A stretch of 64,000 nucleotides of DNA from positions 1-64,000 of the forward strand of contig JAEZSP010000070.1 in the NCBI GenBank assembly GCA_023421735.1, given 5' to 3'. Position 1 is the stretch's first letter. Each line of letters opens with the position of its first letter. The DNA comes from Bacillota bacterium (GTDB lineage Bacteria > Bacillota_A > Clostridia > Christensenellales > Aristaeellaceae). A program made the position numbers and the translations under genes. The notes under the pieces were generated by a model that was not told the origin of the DNA, did not search any database, and saw only the letters and a program-made list of their open reading frames with translations. Below, one piece after another: positions 32,271 through 40,729 of the stretch.

Positions 32271-32305
32271 ACAAAAAAATCCCGAACCGATGAAGGATCG
32301 AGATT
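32271..32305 (-). terminator. Terminator of the tRNA operon
   Basis: On the minus strand the stem AATCTCGATCC / GGTTCGGGATT (one wobble, one mismatch) with a TTCATC loop is followed by seven T, then GTTTTTTT. It lies 10 bases after the tRNA-Lys CCA. Confidence 0.85.
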
Positions 32306-32315
32306 CAACGTGGAG

Positions 32316-32391
32316 TGGTGACCCATCGGAGACTCGAACTCCGGACACCCTGATTAAAAGTCAGGTGCTCTGCCAACTGAGCTAATGGGTC
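32316..32391 (-). tRNA. tRNA-Lys (anticodon TTT)
   Basis: It folds as a full cloverleaf: acceptor GACCCAT / ATGGGTC, D-arm TAGCTCAGTTGGCAGAGCA, anticodon loop CTTTTAA with TTT, and T-arm TTCGAGTC. The CCA end is encoded. It is the last of four tRNA genes in one transcript. Confidence 0.97.
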
Positions 32392-32394
32392 CTA

Positions 32395-32468
32395 TGGCTG
32401 GGGCGGCAGGGGTCGAACCTGCGATGCAAGAGTCAAAGTCTCGTGCCTTACCGCTTGGCTACGCCCCA
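32395..32468 (-). tRNA. tRNA-Gln (anticodon TTG)
   Basis: Cloverleaf with acceptor TGGGGCG / CGCCCCA, anticodon loop CTTTGAC (TTG), T-loop TTCGACC, discriminator G and an encoded CCA. Only 3 bases separate it from tRNA-Lys. Confidence 0.97.
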
Positions 32469-32542
32469 ATGGAGCAATGATTCGAACCGGAGCGGGCTTT
32501 CATAATAAAGAAGCGCCGATGGCGACCGGCACTTGCGTTATA

Positions 32543-32620
32543 TGGGGTGGGTAATGGGATTTGAACCCATGACCTCCAGGGCCACAACCTGGCACTCTAA
32601 CCAACTGAGCTATACCCACC
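32543..32620 (-). tRNA. tRNA-His (anticodon GTG)
   Basis: Cloverleaf with acceptor GTGGGTA / TACCCAC, a G before it at position -1 that pairs with discriminator C, anticodon loop TTGTGGC (GTG), T-loop TTCAAAT and an encoded CCA. The extra G is the hallmark of tRNA-His. Confidence 0.97.
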
Positions 32621-32625
32621 ATAAC

Positions 32626-32702
<77 letters not shown>

Positions 32703-32744
32703 AACTGACGCGGAAGGGAGAAATGAACCCGCCGACAAGTCAGT

Positions 32745-32773
32745 ATTATATCACCTTACGGCAGAAATGTCCA
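32745..32773 (-). promoter_or_regulatory. Strong promoter of the tRNA operon
   Basis: On the minus strand: -35 TGGACA (32768-32773), 17-nt spacer, -10 TATAAT (32745-32750). It drives Arg-His-Gln-Lys tRNA genes. Confidence 0.85.
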
Positions 32774-32819
32774 TACTTCCCACGAAAAAAAGCTCGTTAA
32801 TTTAATCGAACCATGGTAA

Positions 32820-32985
32820 AATGGATGAAGCGACGAAACGCAAGGACTCCGTCCATGACAGAAGCGATGGAATTCGGCGCACAGGCGTAGCAGGGCTACG
32901 CCAAGCGGGGAGCGACAAAGCAGGAGACGAAACGGATCGTCTAAAACGCGGTTCTGCCGTGGACAGAGACGAACCGGTTCGCTAC
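32820..32985 (+). ncRNA. Candidate structured RNA / long leader upstream of the WG-repeat gene
   Basis: This stretch is rich in short perfect stems with G/C ends: ATGGAT / GTCCAT (32821-32826 with 32851-32856) around GCG / CGC; GGCGTAGC-AGG-GCTACGCC (32884-32902); and AGACGA / TCGTCT (32925-32942). Between them are A-rich GAAAC-type bridges. A weak -10 TAAAAT sits at 32817-32822. It may be a regulatory leader or a free small RNA; the strand is my inference. No coding gene is credible here. I cannot match it to a riboswitch. Confidence 0.4.
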
Positions 32986-33020
32986 ACGGGAATGTATTGT
33001 ACTATATAGGGGAGGTACCT

Positions 33021-34286
33021 ATGCGGCGTGCCATTGCGGCGCTTTTTGCACTCTTTTTTCTGGTCTCGGCTGCGTTCGCCGAAAGCTATGCGTTCCGCTT
33101 TGCGGGCGGCGCAACAGTGGTAGACGAAAACGGAACCGTGATCATCGCGCCGGGCGCGTATGAACGCGTTCAAGTGCTTACCCGCGACGACGGGTCCGTT
33201 TCCGGGTATGCCGTTGCGAAGGATGTAGACGGCACGTCGCGCTATGCAATCCTTTTGCCTGACGGGAAACGGATCACCGATTTTCGATATGAGTCCATTG
33301 AAGCTGCGGGCGATTCATTTCTCTGCGGCATCGGCGGCGCATACCGGATTGTTTCGGAGGCGGGCAACGAAGGCACGGATTCATACAGCGCAATCGCCTA
33401 CGCGGGCAACGGCGCGTATTTGACGCTTTCCGGCAACATCTACGACGAGATCGCGGACCCGCTCACCCTTCTGGACGCAAACGGACTGAAATGGCAGTTG
33501 GGAATCAGCGCGCTCTATGGGTTGGGATCGTTTTCAGACGACCTCATGCCCCTTTGTGACGGCGAGAGCGTGCTGTTCGGATACATCGGCAGAAACGGCA
33601 TGTGGCAAATCCCGGCGCAATACGAATATGCCGCGGATTTTGGAGACGGCTATGCGCTCGTCTCCACGCGCGCGGGATATGGCGTCATCGATTCGTCCGG
33701 AGAAGCGGTCGTTGACGCGAGCCAGGATTTCGCCGAACGGGACGGGAATTCCATCATGACATTGAAAAGCGGAACCGTCGCGCTCTATGAGGTAGAATCG
33801 GGTGTCCTCTCCCTCCTGTTTGAATCCGAAATCGGCGACGCCTCACCCCATCTCTCAGGATCGAGCGTCATTTTATATGCAGACGACGGCGTGACCGCAT
33901 TGGGCGCGACCGGGCAGACGCTCTTTTCGGCCTCCCCCACCGCCTCCATCAATGAGGCGGGCGGGCGTTACGTGGTGCGAGACGGAGAATGGACGGCAGA
34001 GAGCACCTATCTCACGGATGCAGACGGCATACCGCTGACTGCGAAATACAACACCATTCGGCTCCTGGATGGGGAGGGCGAATCCGCGGTGTACGCCTAC
34101 GGAATCATGGCAGATAAAACCGGCGACATGATGTTTGGAATGCTGCGCGGGGATGGATCGATCGTGTCGGAACCCAAGTATATTGAACTTGCGCGCGTGG
34201 CGCCCGGGCTCTTTTGCGCGGTCACGCTGGATGGTGCGCAGTTAATCGACCGCGCTGGAAATACGATCGGCGATTTAAGCGATTAG
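33021..34286 (+). CDS. Secreted WG-repeat-like protein
   Basis: The 421-residue protein has a signal peptide (1-20, FLVSAAFA-ES). It then has repeated beta-rich units of about 40-50 residues resembling WG repeats, such as FGYIGRNGMWQIPAQYEYAA, followed by GYGVIDSSGEAVVDA and a later GDMMFGMLRGDGSIVSEPKY. WG repeats form beta-propeller-like binding surfaces outside the cell. No catalytic residues are evident. RBS GGGGAGG precedes the ATG by 6 nt. Its last 12 bases overlap the convergent carboxypeptidase gene. Confidence 0.78.
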   Translation: MRRAIAALFALFFLVSAAFAESYAFRFAGGATVVDENGTVIIAPGAYERVQVLTRDDGSVSGYAVAKDVDGTSRYAILLPDGKRITDFRYESIEAAGDSFLCGIGGAYRIVSEAGNEGTDSYSAIAYAGNGAYLTLSGNIYDEIADPLTLLDANGLKWQLGISALYGLGSFSDDLMPLCDGESVLFGYIGRNGMWQIPAQYEYAADFGDGYALVSTRAGYGVIDSSGEAVVDASQDFAERDGNSIMTLKSGTVALYEVESGVLSLLFESEIGDASPHLSGSSVILYADDGVTALGATGQTLFSASPTASINEAGGRYVVRDGEWTAESTYLTDADGIPLTAKYNTIRLLDGEGESAVYAYGIMADKTGDMMFGMLRGDGSIVSEPKYIELARVAPGLFCAVTLDGAQLIDRAGNTIGDLSD

Positions 34287-35408
34287 CCACAAGGCGATCA
34301 GCCTTCTGATTGCCGCTTCGAAGCTGCTTTGGTAAACGTCTTTTTGATAGAGAAGGTCAACGGATGCGATCTCGAGGCCGTCGATGTAGGCGACCGCGCG
34401 GCCAGCGACATCGCCCTTGCGTACGGGCGCGGGCGCTTCGTCCGGGATCAGGAGGCCAATTTCGTACGTCTCGCCGATGCGAAGCGGGAAGGCAAGCTGC
34501 GATGCGGCGACGAGATCGACCGTGCGCTTTTGTCCGCCCGAGAGATCCAGCGTATGCACGATCTGGCCCGCATCGTAAAAATGCTCCATGCGATAGGATT
34601 CATAGCCATAATCGAGGAGCTTTTCCGCGGTATCAAACCATGTGGGACAATTGAGAACCGCGCCGATGAGTACCATGCCGTTGCGCTCCGCCGAAAAGAC
34701 CAAACAGCGTCCCGCATTGTCCGTATAGCCCGTTTTGCCCGCCAACGCGCCCTCATAGGAGGTCAGAAGGCGGTTTTTATTTTGCAGAACGCGGCTGTAC
34801 TCGTTACCCGGCCACGGGATGATCTTTTTCTTCGTGGAAGCAATGCGGACGAATTCTTCGTTCTTCAGCGCCTCGCGCATGATCAGCGCCATGGCACGCG
34901 CAGAAGCCGCATGACCGGGGGTATCGAGGCCATGGGGGTTAACGAAGTGCGCGTCGACGCCCAACTGCGCGGCGCGCGCGTTCATCATCGCCGCGAACGC
35001 ATCCACGCTGCCCGCAACATGCTCGGCGACGGCGACTGCGGCGTCGTTTCCGCTTCTGAGCATCAGGCCGTAGAGCATCTGCTCCATGGTGAGCGATTCG
35101 CCCTCCGAAAGATAGATGGACGTTCCGGTTGTGCCATAAGCGTTGGCGCTCGCGGTCACGACATCGCTGAGGGATGAATGCTCGAGCGCGAGAAGGCAGG
35201 TCATGATTTTTGTCGTGGATGCCATGGGCAGCATCACGTCCGCGTTCTGCTCATAGAGCACGCGGCCGCTGAGCGCCTCGATGAGGATTGCGCCCCTGGC
35301 CTCGACGACAAATTCTTCCTCACCCGCCTCCATCTTTTCGATTTCCTCGGAAAACGCGAGAGTTGGGATCATCAGGAGCGCGCACATCAGTGCGAGAAAT
35401 CGCCTCAT
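34275..35408 (-). CDS. D-alanyl-D-alanine carboxypeptidase (DacF/PBP5-type)
   Basis: The 377-residue enzyme has a signal peptide (1-20) and the three penicillin-binding motifs: SxxK in MASTTKIM (Ser near 64), SxN in RSGNDAAVAVAEH (near 119) and KTG in AGKTGYTDNAG (near 220). A C-terminal PBP5-type beta domain and an amphipathic end (IRRLIALWLIA) should tether it to the membrane. It trims the last D-Ala from peptidoglycan stems. The RBS lies in a hairpin described separately. It overlaps the WG-repeat gene tail to tail. Confidence 0.95.
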   Translation of the reverse strand: MRRFLALMCALLMIPTLAFSEEIEKMEAGEEEFVVEARGAILIEALSGRVLYEQNADVMLPMASTTKIMTCLLALEHSSLSDVVTASANAYGTTGTSIYLSEGESLTMEQMLYGLMLRSGNDAAVAVAEHVAGSVDAFAAMMNARAAQLGVDAHFVNPHGLDTPGHAASARAMALIMREALKNEEFVRIASTKKKIIPWPGNEYSRVLQNKNRLLTSYEGALAGKTGYTDNAGRCLVFSAERNGMVLIGAVLNCPTWFDTAEKLLDYGYESYRMEHFYDAGQIVHTLDLSGGQKRTVDLVAASQLAFPLRIGETYEIGLLIPDEAPAPVRKGDVAGRAVAYIDGLEIASVDLLYQKDVYQSSFEAAIRRLIALWLIA

Positions 35409-35417
35409 ATGAAAATA

Positions 35418-35453
35418 CCTCCGGCAAACATTATTACATGTGTATGCCGGAGG
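35418..35453 (-). promoter_or_regulatory. Hairpin masking the carboxypeptidase ribosome binding site
   Basis: A 9-bp perfect inverted repeat CCTCCGGCA / TGCCGGAGG with an 18-nt loop; the 3' arm contains the GGAGG that precedes the ATG at 35408. It could restrict translation, or act as a weak terminator for the MATE transcript. Confidence 0.5.
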
Positions 35454-35471
35454 CGGGCGTCAGATTCGATT

Positions 35472-36869
35472 TTAGACCAGAAGCGCGCGCTTGCGCCAAC
35501 GCTCGGAAATGACATAAACCGCGCTGGGGATGGCGGTCACGTAAGCCGCGAGGTTGAAACCAAGAAAGAAGCCGAGCGCGGGACCAAGATCGCCCAAACC
35601 GAGTACATCTCCGAAAAAGGAATTGCCAAGCACCACGCCCAGAAGCCAACTGAGCGTCACGCGCGCTACGACACCGTCTGTCAACGCCACGATCAGGGAG
35701 AACGTGGCGTTCCCGATTCCCTGAATAAAGGAAGTAAAGGATGGCATCATCATGAATGCGGGACTGGAAACCGCAAACGCGATGACGCACAAGCGCGCGT
35801 ACTGCAACACGTTTTCATCAGGCGTAAACAACGAGAAGATCTCACGCGGAAACAGGAGCAAAACGGACACGAAGACGACGTAAATGGATACGCACATCCA
35901 AAGACCCGCATGCACGACTTTTTTCGCGCGATCGACTGCACCCGCTGCGATGTTCTGCCCGATCATAGAGGAGGAAGCCATGCCGATGGAGCGGGAGACG
36001 ATGTCCGGAATCTGCTGCACCTTGGACGACACGCCGAACGCAGCCGAACAGGAGAGTCCGCCGTATGTATTGATGAGGGTGTTGACAAACAGCATAGAGA
36101 TACTGATCGCGCTCATCTGAATGGCGAAGGGGATGCCAAGCCGCATGAGAATGCGGAAGATGGACTTTTTGATTTTAAAGCTCGCGCGCCTGAAATCAAA
36201 GCCAAAGGATGCGCGGCGACGATAGAGATAAACAATGGAGACAAAAAAGCTCACGCCCTGACCGATGATCGTCGCCCATGCCGCGCCAGCGACGCCCCAC
36301 CCAAACAGCACCACAAACAACAAATCGAGAATCAGGTTGACGACCGAGGCAATGGCAATGAAAAGGAGCGGGCGCTTTGATTCACCCATGCCGCGCAAAA
36401 CCGCGGAGATCATGTTATAGCCATATGTAAACGCAATGCAGCCGCCGCAGATCAGCATATAGCTGCGCGCGCCCGCGTACGCGCCGGGCTGGACGTTCAG
36501 AAGGCCAAGCAGCGGATCGCACAGCAGGAGGGAAACAGACGTCATCAGGGCGGCGAGTAAAAACATCGTCGAAAACAGAGTCCCGATCGCGTCGTTGAGA
36601 GCCTCTTTTTTCTGAGCACCGACGAGTTGGGCAATGTAGACCTGCCCGCTGTTTGAAAAGCCCATGCACAATGTCGTCATGAGCATGACGAGCATACTCG
36701 CGTTGGTGACGGCCGAGATGCCGCCTTCCCCCACCACATTTCCGACGATCAACATATCAACCGTGGAATATACCGCCTGCAATGCATTTGACAACATGAA
36801 CGGAATGGCAAATGCGACGAGTTGTTTGGTCACATGCCCTTTTGTGAGATCGGTTCCGATTGCGCCCAT
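35472..36869 (-). CDS. MATE-family efflux transporter
   Basis: This 465-residue protein has 12 predicted membrane helices in two MatE halves (about 12-170 and 240-400). The first half begins with LVAFAIPFMLSNALQAVYSTVDMLIVGN, the usual MATE opening with its small residues and Asp. MATE pumps expel cationic drugs or metabolites using sodium or proton gradients. A GGGGTG RBS lies a few bases before the ATG. It is upstream of the carboxypeptidase gene, with a hairpin in between. Confidence 0.93.
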   Translation of the reverse strand: MGAIGTDLTKGHVTKQLVAFAIPFMLSNALQAVYSTVDMLIVGNVVGEGGISAVTNASMLVMLMTTLCMGFSNSGQVYIAQLVGAQKKEALNDAIGTLFSTMFLLAALMTSVSLLLCDPLLGLLNVQPGAYAGARSYMLICGGCIAFTYGYNMISAVLRGMGESKRPLLFIAIASVVNLILDLLFVVLFGWGVAGAAWATIIGQGVSFFVSIVYLYRRRASFGFDFRRASFKIKKSIFRILMRLGIPFAIQMSAISISMLFVNTLINTYGGLSCSAAFGVSSKVQQIPDIVSRSIGMASSSMIGQNIAAGAVDRAKKVVHAGLWMCVSIYVVFVSVLLLFPREIFSLFTPDENVLQYARLCVIAFAVSSPAFMMMPSFTSFIQGIGNATFSLIVALTDGVVARVTLSWLLGVVLGNSFFGDVLGLGDLGPALGFFLGFNLAAYVTAIPSAVYVISERWRKRALLV

Positions 36870-36891
36870 ACGTTCACCCCTTCAGCGATCA

Positions 36892-36920
36892 AACAAGCGA
36901 CCGCTGCGCAGCCGCTTGTT
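36892..36920 (-). promoter_or_regulatory. Leader hairpin upstream of the MATE gene
   Basis: An 8-bp perfect stem AACAAGCG / CGCTTGTT with a 13-nt GC-rich loop sits 23 bases before the MATE start. A TATAAT about 35 bases further upstream could be its promoter. Its effect is unknown. Confidence 0.35.
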
Positions 36921-36989
36921 CGCCGTCTAACTGTTAGGTATTATACAATATGCCGCCTATCTATGTGTGTCGAATGGGTAAATTCGGCG

Positions 36990-38225
36990 TCAATTTGAGA
37001 GCGCGCGTGCCTCGAGGTAATAGCGCTTATCGTGCGCCTCGCCCATGGAGAATGCCTTGCGGGGCAAAACGCCCTTTTCACGGATCGTGGGGAACAGTTC
37101 GGATTTATCGATGCCGCGCACGAGGAAGCCAACGCCGCCCTTTGCCGCAAGGGTGCGCAGTTCCTCTTCTCCGTGGATGTAATCAATCTCTACGCCGGGT
37201 GCATGCGCGGCAAAATCAAGCAGGAACTCCTGTAAATCCGCCAGCGGATGCCTGTCAAAGCCGTAACCGATCTGCGCATCTCCTGCGATCAGGCGCACGT
37301 CTTCGCCGGAGAGCACGGGGATTTTGCGCGCCGCGAGGTAATCCTCATAGGCCGCGCGCACGCTGGCAGCGCTTGCGCCCGTGACGACGCGGTGGATCGG
37401 TTCGAACGCGAGCGCGGGCGAATGAATGTTCACAAGCTCCACGAGCGCGTACCGGGCAGGATGATCGGCGGCATCCGCGGGCGGGAGCGCCCTTTTGATT
37501 TCAATCCAACAGCTCTTTGCCGCCGCGAGGGAGTGATTTCCATCGCCGACCGCGTAGAGTAGCCCGCCGGACTTTTGATAGAGCGCATCGAGCGCGTCTA
37601 CCGCCGCCTTCGCCTGTTTTCCCTCGACGGCGTAACCCGCAATCTTACCTCCGCCCATCATGAGATCAAAGTCGTACAGCGGACGCAGACTTTGCCGATT
37701 CTGCGCAATGATTTCAATAAGCGTGCCCTTCGGATCGTCGATCAGCATCATGACATGCGGCAGCTCAATCGGCGCGCCCGCGCGAATCTTTGCGCGCGGC
37801 GGAACGCGCTGCGGGATGGTCCCCTCTGTCGGGCGCACAAGCGCCTTTGCGCCGGGGGTATAATCATATTCATCCAGATCGATGCAACCGACGAGCCCAA
37901 GACGATGCCCGCCGGACGACATCCGATCGACGAGGACGAAACCGTCCGACACGGCGGGAACGAGCAGATTTTGATTGAGAACATCGCGCATGGCGGCGCG
38001 GATTGACTGCGCGCGGGCTTCGCTCTCCCCGAGGTAAATTTCCGGAAGCGTGAGCCGAAGCGCCGAAGGAGCATCCCCCACCGCTTCTTCCACCGCGCGC
38101 CAATAGGACGGATTTGACGTAAACTGGTCGCAGGCAATCACCGCCCACTTTTCAAGCGCGAGACCCGGGGCGGGCAGGAGAATTTCACCCGACGAGAAGC
38201 CCGGCGCGCGATACTGCCCCGCCAT
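36990..38225 (-). CDS. DUF1015-family protein
   Basis: The 411-residue protein matches DUF1015, with the typical WAVIACDQFTSNP, YDFDLMMGGGK, LYAVGDGNHSLAAAK and NIHSPALAFEPIHR segments. The GDGNHS(L)A motif is its hallmark; the biochemical role is not known. It follows serA and serC, an arrangement that recurs in clostridia and links it to serine or glycerate metabolism. Its ATG overlaps the serA stop (TAATG). Confidence 0.9.
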   Translation of the reverse strand: MAGQYRAPGFSSGEILLPAPGLALEKWAVIACDQFTSNPSYWRAVEEAVGDAPSALRLTLPEIYLGESEARAQSIRAAMRDVLNQNLLVPAVSDGFVLVDRMSSGGHRLGLVGCIDLDEYDYTPGAKALVRPTEGTIPQRVPPRAKIRAGAPIELPHVMMLIDDPKGTLIEIIAQNRQSLRPLYDFDLMMGGGKIAGYAVEGKQAKAAVDALDALYQKSGGLLYAVGDGNHSLAAAKSCWIEIKRALPPADAADHPARYALVELVNIHSPALAFEPIHRVVTGASAASVRAAYEDYLAARKIPVLSGEDVRLIAGDAQIGYGFDRHPLADLQEFLLDFAAHAPGVEIDYIHGEEELRTLAAKGGVGFLVRGIDKSELFPTIREKGVLPRKAFSMGEAHDKRYYLEARALSN

Positions 38226-39403
38226 TACGCCTCCGGGGCCAGCAATCTGACCCGATATGTGGTGAGAAGCGCTGCGATGCGGGAAACCAGTGCGTTTGAG
38301 GGCGCCTTGTCAAAATCAAACACCGTGACGGCATACGCGCCACGCGATTTATTGACCATGTCGTCGATGTTCAGGTTTTCCTCGGACTCGGTTACGAGCT
38401 TCAGGACGGCCTGAATGACGTTCGGAACGTTTTTGTGGAGGATCTGGAGGCGCGGCTTAATGATGGATCCGAGCGGACAATCCGGATAATTGACGGAATT
38501 GACGATGGAGCCGCGTTCCAGATAATACTTGATCTGGCGCGAGGCCATGACCACGCAATTATCCTCGCTTTCAGGCGTAGAGGCACCCAGATGCGGGATG
38601 CACAGGACGCCCGGCGCGCCGATGAGGTCGGCGGACGGGAAATCGGTGACATAGGCGCGCAGTTTTCCCGCGCTGAGCGCAGCCAAAATCGCCCCGTTAT
38701 CGACGAGACCGCCGCGCGAGAAGTTCATGAGAACGGCGCCCTGTTTCATCTTCGCAATTTTTTCCGCATTGAACATGCATTTCGTCTTTTCCGAAAGGGG
38801 CACGTGAATGGACACATAATCGCTCGCGGCGAGTACCTGATCCATGTCCGTTGCATGCTTGACGGCGCGGGAAAGCTGCCATGCGTTATCGACCGAGATG
38901 AAGGGATCGTGGCCAAGCACGCTCATATCGAGCGCGACGGACGTATTGGCGACGAGCCGTCCGACCGCGCCGAGGCCGATCACGCCGAGCGTTTTCCCGG
39001 CGAGTTCCGGGCCGAGGAACTGATTTTTGCCCTTTTCAACGAGCTTTTCCACCTCGGCCCCCTGATCGGCGATGGTATGGCACCAATTGACGGACTCCAC
39101 GATCTTGCGCGAGGAGAGGAGCATGCCCGCGAGCACGAGTTCCTTAACCGCATTGGCGTTTGCGCCGGGCGTATTGAACGCGACCACGCCGCGCACGGCA
39201 AATTCGTCGACGGGGATGTTGTTATACCCCGCGCCCGCACGCGCCACGCACAGCGTGTTTTCGCCGAGCGCATAGGCATGCATGTCTGCGGAACGGACGA
39301 TGACGGCATCCGGCTGTTCGCACTGCGCGCATACGTCGTAATTTTGATCGAGCACGTCCGTGTATACCGGGGAGATCGAATTGAGCGTTTTGATTTGATA
39401 CAT
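38225..39403 (-). CDS. serA: D-3-phosphoglycerate dehydrogenase
   Basis: This 392-residue enzyme oxidises 3-phosphoglycerate to 3-phosphohydroxypyruvate, the first step of serine synthesis. It shows the catalytic segments ARAGAGYNNIPVDEF and the GxGxxG NAD loop GVIGLGAVGRLVA. Also seen are NFSRGGLVDNGAI and the catalytic His in LCIPHLGASTPESE. A C-terminal ACT domain (about 320-392, VIQAVLKLV...) suits feedback by serine. It starts 1 nt after serC and ends overlapping the DUF1015 gene. Confidence 0.95.
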   Translation of the reverse strand: MYQIKTLNSISPVYTDVLDQNYDVCAQCEQPDAVIVRSADMHAYALGENTLCVARAGAGYNNIPVDEFAVRGVVAFNTPGANANAVKELVLAGMLLSSRKIVESVNWCHTIADQGAEVEKLVEKGKNQFLGPELAGKTLGVIGLGAVGRLVANTSVALDMSVLGHDPFISVDNAWQLSRAVKHATDMDQVLAASDYVSIHVPLSEKTKCMFNAEKIAKMKQGAVLMNFSRGGLVDNGAILAALSAGKLRAYVTDFPSADLIGAPGVLCIPHLGASTPESEDNCVVMASRQIKYYLERGSIVNSVNYPDCPLGSIIKPRLQILHKNVPNVIQAVLKLVTESEENLNIDDMVNKSRGAYAVTVFDFDKAPSNALVSRIAALLTTYRVRLLAPEA

Positions 39404-40489
39404 TTATCTATGCTCCGTTTCGAATTTTTTCATGAAGGCGACAAGCGCCTGTACGCCATCGACGGGCATGGCGTTATAGATGCTGGCGCGGACGCCGCCC
39501 ACGAGACGATGCCCCTTGAGGTTCGCAAGCCCAGCCTTGGCAGACTCCTTGGCAAAGAGCTCGTCAAGCTCCTTTGTGGGCGTATTGAACGTGACATTCA
39601 TGCGCGAACGGAATTTTTTCTCGGTGACGACGGGTCGATAAAACGTCGATTCGTCGAGCGCATCATAAAGAATGTTCGCCTTTTCGATGTTGACCTTTTC
39701 GATGGCGGAAACACCGCCCTGCTCCTTGAGCCATTTAAGCGAGAGCCCCGCCATGTAGATGGCAAACGTGGGCGGCGTGTTGAGCATCGATCCCTTATCC
39801 GCCTCCTTCTCCCAATTGAGAATGGCGGGTGTGATGGGAAGCGCGCGCCCAAAGAGCGATTTTTTGACGATCACAAGCGCGAATCCAGCGGGACCGATGT
39901 TTTTCTGCGCACCCGCATAGATGACGCCAAACTTTGATACATCGTATCCTTCGCTGAGGATATTGGATGACATATCGGCGACGAGCGGAACGTCTTTCGC
40001 GTCCGGGATTTCGTCATAGCGCGTGCCAAAGATGGTGTTGTTGGTTGTGATGTGGAGATAATCCGCGTCGGAATCGAGCGCACCGGGGTCAATCGCGGGG
40101 ATGCGGGAATATCCCACATCGGCAGAGGATGCCACGCAGCGCGCGGCGCCGTACTTCTTTGCTTCTTTCAGGGCGCTGGCCGCGAAATTTCCGGAATCGA
40201 TGTAATCGGCCTTGCCGGATCGACCCATGAGGTTCATGGGAACAGCAGCAAACTGACCCATTGCACCGCCCTGCAAAAACAGCACTTCATAGTCGCTTGG
40301 CACGCCCATCAGCGCGCGCACGAGCGCCACCGTTTCATCGAAGATTTCGACATACATCTTCGCGCGGTGACTCATCTCCATGACGGACATCCCCGTCGAG
40401 CCATAGCACAAAAGTTCGTCTGCCGCCCGTTTGAGTACCGATTCGGGCATGGTGGATGGTCCGGCCGCGAAATTATAGACGCGCTGCAT
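39404..40489 (-). CDS. serC: Phosphoserine aminotransferase
   Basis: The 361-residue PLP enzyme converts phosphohydroxypyruvate and glutamate to phosphoserine. The start YNFAAGPSTMPESVL is diagnostic. The PLP lysine lies in IYAGAQKNIGPAG, and the C-terminus has FNTPTKELDELF and GGVRASIYNAM. ATG at 40489 with GGAGGTG 7-8 nt upstream is chosen over a longer frame from 40546. It heads the serC-serA-DUF1015 operon, whose promoter is clear. Confidence 0.96.
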   Translation of the reverse strand: MQRVYNFAAGPSTMPESVLKRAADELLCYGSTGMSVMEMSHRAKMYVEIFDETVALVRALMGVPSDYEVLFLQGGAMGQFAAVPMNLMGRSGKADYIDSGNFAASALKEAKKYGAARCVASSADVGYSRIPAIDPGALDSDADYLHITTNNTIFGTRYDEIPDAKDVPLVADMSSNILSEGYDVSKFGVIYAGAQKNIGPAGFALVIVKKSLFGRALPITPAILNWEKEADKGSMLNTPPTFAIYMAGLSLKWLKEQGGVSAIEKVNIEKANILYDALDESTFYRPVVTEKKFRSRMNVTFNTPTKELDELFAKESAKAGLANLKGHRLVGGVRASIYNAMPVDGVQALVAFMKKFETEHR

Positions 40490-40517
40490 AAATACACCTC
40501 CACAACTGGTTATGTTG

Positions 40518-40546
40518 ATTATATAAAAGATGGCCTGAAATGACAA
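40518..40546 (-). promoter_or_regulatory. Promoter of the serC-serA-DUF1015 operon
   Basis: On the minus strand: -35 TTGTCA (40541-40546), 17-nt spacer, -10 TATAAT (40518-40523), 29 bases before the serC ATG. Confidence 0.85.
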
Positions 40547-40672
40547 TCCGTTTTCTTTAACTTATTGATACGTTTGTGTTGCAAAGACAAATAATCGCCG
40601 CAGGCGCACACCCTTTTTATATTTCCGTACGTTTATTAAAGGAATGCGCACATCATTCGACAAATGCGATCC

Positions 40673-40701
40673 TTGCGCGTTGCGGGCGGTCGCTGTATAA
40701 T
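40673..40701 (+). promoter_or_regulatory. Promoter of the TrmH-type methyltransferase gene
   Basis: -35 TTGCGC (40673-40678), 17-nt spacer, -10 TATAAT (40696-40701), 28 bases before the ATG. It is divergent from the serC promoter across about 125 bases. Confidence 0.7.
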
Positions 40702-40729
40702 GAAAAAAAATCACAGCGGGAGGGGCGGC

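Noticed and set aside
31980..32348. 122-codon minus-strand open frame across the repeat and towards the tRNA genes
   Set aside because: It reads through the tRNA terminator and the dispersed repeat; frame-keeping across the repeat appears accidental.
32703..33000. T-box-like element on the minus strand (AACCGCG after GGCAG)
   Set aside because: The T-box core should read GGUGG(N)ACCGCG; here it is changed, and only tRNA genes with their own strong promoter lie downstream.
32821..33009. Open frame of 62 codons upstream of the WG-repeat gene
   Set aside because: No RBS, highly charged low-quality sequence, and the stretch is better explained as structured RNA.
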